8,598 nt of DNA from an uncultured Gammaproteobacteria bacterium (GTDB lineage: Bacteria; Pseudomonadota; Gammaproteobacteria; Pseudomonadales; UBA5518): assembly GCA_903921135.1 (NCBI GenBank), contig CAIXOY010000683.1, positions 1 to 8,598 on the forward strand, read 5' to 3'. Position numbers and translations under genes: made by a program. Shown here one piece after another: positions 5,394 to 8,598 of this stretch (position 1 is the first letter of the stretch; every line of letters starts with the position of its first letter). A model generated the notes under the pieces. The model had not been told where the DNA came from and did not search any database. It worked only from the letters and a program-made list of their open reading frames with translations.

Positions 5394-6781
5394 GAGAAAG
5401 CCGCGACGCGCTGGGAGATGGCAGACGCCCGTGCATGCTCGGCGCGCCCCATCGCACCGCGCATAAGAGCCGTATCACGCACGCTCTGGCGATAGAGGTA
5501 ACCGAGAATCTCCTCGTCACGCGCCGGCTCCGCTGCGCGAACCAGCGCGTCGACCGCACGCACGCCCTCGCGCAGATTGCGCGGCCGCTTGCCGAGCAAA
5601 CGCCCCATGTCCTCGAGCTCCAGTTGCTCGATCTCCGCGCCGATAGCCGCGTGGTTCTGCAGGTGTGTGAGCAAGCGCAGGGACATCTGCATGCGGTGCT
5701 GCAGGAAAGGATCGTCAATGGCGGGAAGTTGTTCCTCGAGCAGATTGCTGCGCATCGCACCGAACAGCAGATCGACCTGCGGGCGATCCGGCACCGGCAA
5801 GCGAGGCGCATCGAGCCGGATGCCCATCGCCTCGGCGATAGCTTCGGCGGTGGCCTTGCGTGACCACACTTCCTGCGCGATCCACTCCGCGTGCTCGTCG
5901 GCCGGATTCAGCTTCTGCACCACCGGGCCCAGCGCGAGCGCCGTGGTGAACATCCCGATCACGCTGTAATAGCGCAGTTTGTGCAGATCGAGCGGCACGC
6001 CGCTCGCCTCGCTGTAGTAGCGGAACCAGTCCGGCAGATTGCCTGTCGGGTACCAAACGTCCCGGGTGCGGATGTGCGCGAGCTCGCGCATCGGATCACC
6101 CAGATTGGCGAGCTCGAAATCCACCACGCCCTGCACGCGGTTGTCGCGGAACAGGAACTGCCCCGGCCCGGTATCGCCCTGCACCAGCACCAGGCGCTCG
6201 GGCATTTCCGGCAGGTTCCGCCGCAACCAGCCGCAGGCGAAACTGACGAGCGGCACCGGCTCGTCGATCAGCGGAAAATGCCCGCGCTCCCAGACCGCGA
6301 GATCGGTGCACACAAGTTCGGTTGCATCACGCGGAGCATCGAGGCCGATCTCGACGAACTTCTGCGCCGGAATCGCGTGCCATCGCGCCATCACCTGCGC
6401 GAAATCCCGCGCCACCGCATCGCGTTGCGCTGCAGTGGGCAGCGTCGTGAAATCGTTCACGCCGGGGATGAATTCGAGGATCGCCGCGTTCGGCTCATCG
6501 CTGGTGGCGATGACCTCGGGCACGGGGATGCCTTCCTCGCGCAGCAGGCGCAGCACGCGCGTCTCGCGCTGCAGCCCGTACTCGCGCGTGAAGCCGAAAT
6601 CACCGCCTCGATCGCCGCGGATGTAGAACGGGCGGATCGTGCCGCCTGCGTCCACGTCGACAAACCAGCCGGGACGCCCGCCGGATTCGCGACCGCCCTG
6701 CCGCCGCGACGCGACGATGCGCCCGCCGAGCGTGCGCTCGGCCCACGGAAAAACATCGGACTCTGTCAGCAGCTTCGACAT
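5390..6781 (-). CDS. Phosphotransferase family protein (APH/choline kinase fold) with C-terminal extension
   Basis: The product has 463 residues and looks cytosolic, with no signal or membrane helix. The N-lobe includes ETRVLRLLREEGIPVPEV (73-90), the alpha-C/'VP.v' segment typical of APH-fold kinases, and the hinge ILEFIPG (101-107). The catalytic loop is QGDTGPGQ (201-208), with the presumed base Asp203 kept but His replaced by Gln201 and the metal-binding Asn replaced by Gln208. The second metal site is DFELANLGDP (221-230) with Asp221. About 140 residues (320-463), mainly predicted helix, extend beyond the kinase core and are not recognised. Its neighbours are an acyl-CoA synthetase and an enoyl-CoA hydratase on the same strand, which suggests a substrate in CoA-thioester metabolism; antibiotic resistance is unlikely. 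The ATG at 6781 has GGAG 6 nt upstream; an upstream in-frame start 60 nt earlier would add an Arg-rich, non-conserved-looking tail. The stop lies in REP copy 3. Confidence 0.85.
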   Translation of the reverse strand: MSKLLTESDVFPWAERTLGGRIVASRRQGGRESGGRPGWFVDVDAGGTIRPFYIRGDRGGDFGFTREYGLQRETRVLRLLREEGIPVPEVIATSDEPNAAILEFIPGVNDFTTLPTAAQRDAVARDFAQVMARWHAIPAQKFVEIGLDAPRDATELVCTDLAVWERGHFPLIDEPVPLVSFACGWLRRNLPEMPERLVLVQGDTGPGQFLFRDNRVQGVVDFELANLGDPMRELAHIRTRDVWYPTGNLPDWFRYYSEASGVPLDLHKLRYYSVIGMFTTALALGPVVQKLNPADEHAEWIAQEVWSRKATAEAIAEAMGIRLDAPRLPVPDRPQVDLLFGAMRSNLLEEQLPAIDDPFLQHRMQMSLRLLTHLQNHAAIGAEIEQLELEDMGRLLGKRPRNLREGVRAVDALVRAAEPARDEEILGYLYRQSVRDTALMRGAMGRAEHARASAISQRVAAFS

Positions 6782-6907
6782 GCGGCGCTCCAGGGAAGGC
6801 GCGCGAGGCTGCGCGCTCGCCCGGACTCTACGCGCCGCCACGCGCGCCGATCAATGCTCCACACGGATGAAGCGCTCGACCGATCACGACAGCAACGCAG
6901 GCAGCGC
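6782..6907. other. Spacer between acyl-CoA synthetase and phosphotransferase genes
   Basis: These 126 bp hold no supported gene. Their left end contains the GGAG ribosome site (6788-6791) of the phosphotransferase and their right end begins the hairpin overlapping the synthetase stop. No good sigma-70 hexamer pair was seen on the minus strand, so cotranscription with the upstream genes is the simpler reading. Confidence 0.5.
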
Positions 6908-6924
6908 TCAGATCTGCTGAGCGC
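6904..6924 (-). terminator. Perfect 8-bp hairpin over the acyl-CoA synthetase stop codon
   Basis: GCGCTCAG and CTGAGCGC are perfectly complementary around a 5-nt loop, and the TGA stop lies in the downstream arm. There is no T-tract on the minus strand after it, so it does not look like a standard intrinsic terminator. It might attenuate read-through, stabilise the message end, or be chance in GC-rich DNA. Confidence 0.3.
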
Positions 6925-8485
6925 GATCCGCCCAGTACGGCGCGCGTATCCGCGCACGCAGCGCCTTTCCTGCCTCCGAGCGCGGCAGGCGCGACACGAA
7001 ATCCACGGCGCGCGGCCACTTCTGTTTCGCAAGCCTTCCTTCACAGAACGCGAGCAATGACTGCCGGCAGGCCTCATCCGGCGCGTGGCCCGGCAGCAAC
7101 TCCACCACCGCCGTCAGCACCTCGCCCAGATCCGCGTGCGGCGTTCCCACGCAGGCCACATCCGCTACTGCAGGGTGCAGCGCCAGCACATCGTCGACTT
7201 CCTGCGGATAGATGTTCACGCCACCCGATATCACGACCTCGGCGCTGCGCCCGGGGAGGACGAGGTATCCGTCTGCGTCAAGATAGCCGATATCGCCAGC
7301 CGTGAAATCACCCTGTTGCTGCACCGCTGCGGTTTTCTGGGGATCGCGGAAATACTCGAAGCTGCTGCCGGGCGGGTTGACCAGATAGACACCCCCAGTC
7401 TCTCCCGCGGGCAGTTGCTGGCCCGACTCATCGAGGATGCGCACCTGCCCGGGCGCAGGCCGCCCCACGGTGCCCGGTTTCTGCAGCCATTCCTCCGGGC
7501 CCACCAAGGTACCCGGCCCCTCGGTGCCCGCGAACATTTCCCAGAGAATCGGCCCGAACCAGTCAAGCATGCGCCGCTTCGTCTCCAGCGCGCAGGGCGC
7601 CGCGCCGTGGATCAGGAAGCGCAGGCTGGAGAGCTCATGCGCGGTGCGGATCTCCGGCGGCAACTGCAGCAGGCGGTTGAACATGGTGGGCACGCAGAAG
7701 GTGTGCGTGATGCGGTGTTCTTCGATCAGCGCGAGCATGCGCGCGGGATCCCAGCCGTCCATCAGCACCGTGCCGATGCCCGCCGTGAGCGGCGTATTCA
7801 GGCACAAGCCGAAAGGTCCGGCGTGGTAGAGCGGGCCGGTGGCGAGCGCGCGGTCGGTGCCGCTTTCCGGATCGAAGCGGAACACCGCGGTGAGGATCTG
7901 CTGCATCTGCGCCGCCGCGGCCGGATCGGGCTGGCGGCGGAACACGCCCTTCGGCCTGCCGGTGGTGCCCGAGGTGTAGAGCATGGTGCTGCCGAGCGAG
8001 GGATCGGGAATATCGGCTCCGTCCATACCGGCGAGCGCATCGTCCCAGGCCATGTAGCCGGGTTGGGTGGCACCGATCGACACGCGCAGCGCCAGCGCAG
8101 GCGCGGATGCTGCCGATGCCGCCGCGCCCGCCGCGCACTCGTCCAGAAACAACGCACGCGCCTCGCAATCGGCCACGATCCACGCGATCTCTTCGGGCGA
8201 AAGATGCCAGTTCACCGGCGTGAGCCGCAGCCCGCTGCGGTGCGCGGCAAAGCGCACCACGGCAAATTCCATGCGGTTGCCGCACACCAGCGCCAGCGCA
8301 TCGCCCGCCACGAGGCCCGCCGCGCACAGGCGCCGAGCAAGACGGTTGGAGAGCGCGTTCAGCGTGGCGAAATCCATCTGGCCCTGCGCGCCCCACAGCG
8401 CGATGCGCGCGGGGTCTGCCGCGGCGATGGCGGCGATCTCCATGCCTTCGGGCGCGCGGGCATAGGCTGCGGCAAAGAGGCTCAT
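6908..8485 (-). CDS. AMP-forming acyl-CoA synthetase (ANL superfamily)
   Basis: The product has 525 residues, the normal length. It activates a carboxylic acid to its CoA thioester through an acyl-adenylate. The visible ANL motifs in order are: the phosphate loop MLYTSGTTGRPKGV (168-181); the adenine-binding MFAGTEG (317-323); the ribose-binding Asp in TAGDIGYLDADGYL (395-408); the hinge and CoA-pocket region GRSAEVVISGGVNIYPQEVD (412-431); and the catalytic lysine motif PRSEAGKALR (501-510, Lys507). The chain length or class of acid cannot be read from the sequence. It lies 2 bp downstream of the enoyl-CoA hydratase stop, so the two genes are surely one transcript. The ATG at 8485 is chosen because GGGGAG (8491-8496) ends 5 nt before it; a GTG at 8491, overlapping the hydratase stop as GTGA, would add two residues but leaves no room for the ribosome site. 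Confidence 0.93.
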   Translation of the reverse strand: MSLFAAAYARAPEGMEIAAIAAADPARIALWGAQGQMDFATLNALSNRLARRLCAAGLVAGDALALVCGNRMEFAVVRFAAHRSGLRLTPVNWHLSPEEIAWIVADCEARALFLDECAAGAAASAASAPALALRVSIGATQPGYMAWDDALAGMDGADIPDPSLGSTMLYTSGTTGRPKGVFRRQPDPAAAAQMQQILTAVFRFDPESGTDRALATGPLYHAGPFGLCLNTPLTAGIGTVLMDGWDPARMLALIEEHRITHTFCVPTMFNRLLQLPPEIRTAHELSSLRFLIHGAAPCALETKRRMLDWFGPILWEMFAGTEGPGTLVGPEEWLQKPGTVGRPAPGQVRILDESGQQLPAGETGGVYLVNPPGSSFEYFRDPQKTAAVQQQGDFTAGDIGYLDADGYLVLPGRSAEVVISGGVNIYPQEVDDVLALHPAVADVACVGTPHADLGEVLTAVVELLPGHAPDEACRQSLLAFCEGRLAKQKWPRAVDFVSRLPRSEAGKALRARIRAPYWADRAQQI

Positions 8486-8487
8486 GG

Positions 8488-8598
8488 TCACTCCCCGCGG
8501 AAGACGGGCGGGCGTTTCTCTTTGAACGCGCGCGGCCCCTCGCGAGCGTCTTTGCTCATCATCACGCCGGCGGATTCGCGCGCTTCGAGATCGAAGGC
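8488..8598 (-). CDS. Enoyl-CoA hydratase/isomerase (crotonase family), C-terminal end only
   Basis: Only the last 36 codons and the TGA are in the window; the gene enters from the right edge. The readable tail contains LEARESAGVMMSKDAREGPR, followed by AFKEKRPPVFRGE and the stop. This 'S.DA.EG..AF.EKR.P.F.G' ending is the hallmark of crotonase-family hydratases, where this helix packs over the acyl-CoA pocket. The family covers hydration of enoyl-CoA as well as isomerases and related enzymes, and the catalytic residues lie outside the window, so the exact reaction is open. It is probably cotranscribed with the acyl-CoA synthetase 2 bp downstream. Confidence 0.88.
   Translation of the reverse strand, partial: AFDLEARESAGVMMSKDAREGPRAFKEKRPPVFRGE
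8491..8496 (-). promoter_or_regulatory. Ribosome binding site deciding the ATG start of the acyl-CoA synthetase
   Basis: GGGGAG on the minus strand, inside the last codons of the upstream hydratase, ends 5 nt before the ATG at 8485-8483. It touches the alternative GTG directly, which argues against that start. Confidence 0.6.

Noticed and set aside
5314..5466. Short frame starting at the ATG inside REP copy 1 with a Shine-Dalgarno-like GGGAGGGGG
   Set aside because: The ATG and G-rich tract are part of the repeat palindrome. The 36-bp step only makes the repeat translate in frame, and the frame continues as an antisense shadow of the phosphotransferase.
6782..6841. Upstream in-frame start extending the phosphotransferase by 20 residues
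   Set aside because: The extension is Arg/Ala-rich without family features, and the GGAG 6 nt before 6781 supports the shorter form.
5891..7060. Long plus-strand open frame (389 codons) opposite the phosphotransferase
   Set aside because: It lies antisense to a gene with clear kinase motifs, and its translation is His/Arg-rich without a recognisable domain.

Overview
The window is high-GC DNA (roughly two-thirds G+C by eye) that looks like the chromosome of a gammaproteobacterium. The reasons are the FimT-PilV-PilW-PilX-PilY1 minor pilin order known from Pseudomonas, Xanthomonas and Legionella-type bacteria, a REP-type palindromic repeat cluster, and an acyl-CoA metabolism block with a phosphotransferase. 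The sequence alone does not fix a family or genus. No tRNA, rRNA, CRISPR array, insertion sequence or phage gene was seen.

Bases 1-3316 (minus strand, read right to left) hold a compact type IV pilus minor pilin operon: a FimT/GspH-type pseudopilin, PilV, PilW, PilX and the signal peptide plus N-terminal part of PilY1, which runs off the left edge. The junctions are 3 bp apart, TGATG, GTGA and ATGA, so the genes are probably translationally coupled. Together the products form the tip/priming complex that starts pilus assembly and displays the PilY1 adhesin.

Bases 3317-3511 are the divergent spacer between the pilus operon and a plus-strand gene at 3512-5287. That gene encodes an exported metal-dependent amidohydrolase of the YtcJ-like family 3. 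It is probably a single-gene unit with no obvious link to the pilus genes.

Bases 5288-5389 separate two convergent genes and contain three REP-like palindromes: two identical direct copies and one inverted variant. The variant carries a compensatory base-pair change in the stem and also supplies the stop codon of the neighbouring gene.

Bases 5390-8598 (minus strand) carry, in transcription order, the C-terminal end of an enoyl-CoA hydratase, a complete AMP-forming acyl-CoA synthetase and a phosphotransferase of the APH/choline kinase fold. The first two are 2 bp apart. The third follows after a 122-126 bp spacer containing a perfect 8-bp hairpin. The likely theme is activation and breakdown of an unidentified carboxylic acid. 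The kinase may phosphorylate a hydroxyacyl-CoA, by analogy with LvaA and the kinase domains of ACAD10/11. The most noteworthy items are the REP trio, the kinase's atypical QGD...Q catalytic loop and the kinase/acyl-CoA gene grouping. No clearly new system is visible.
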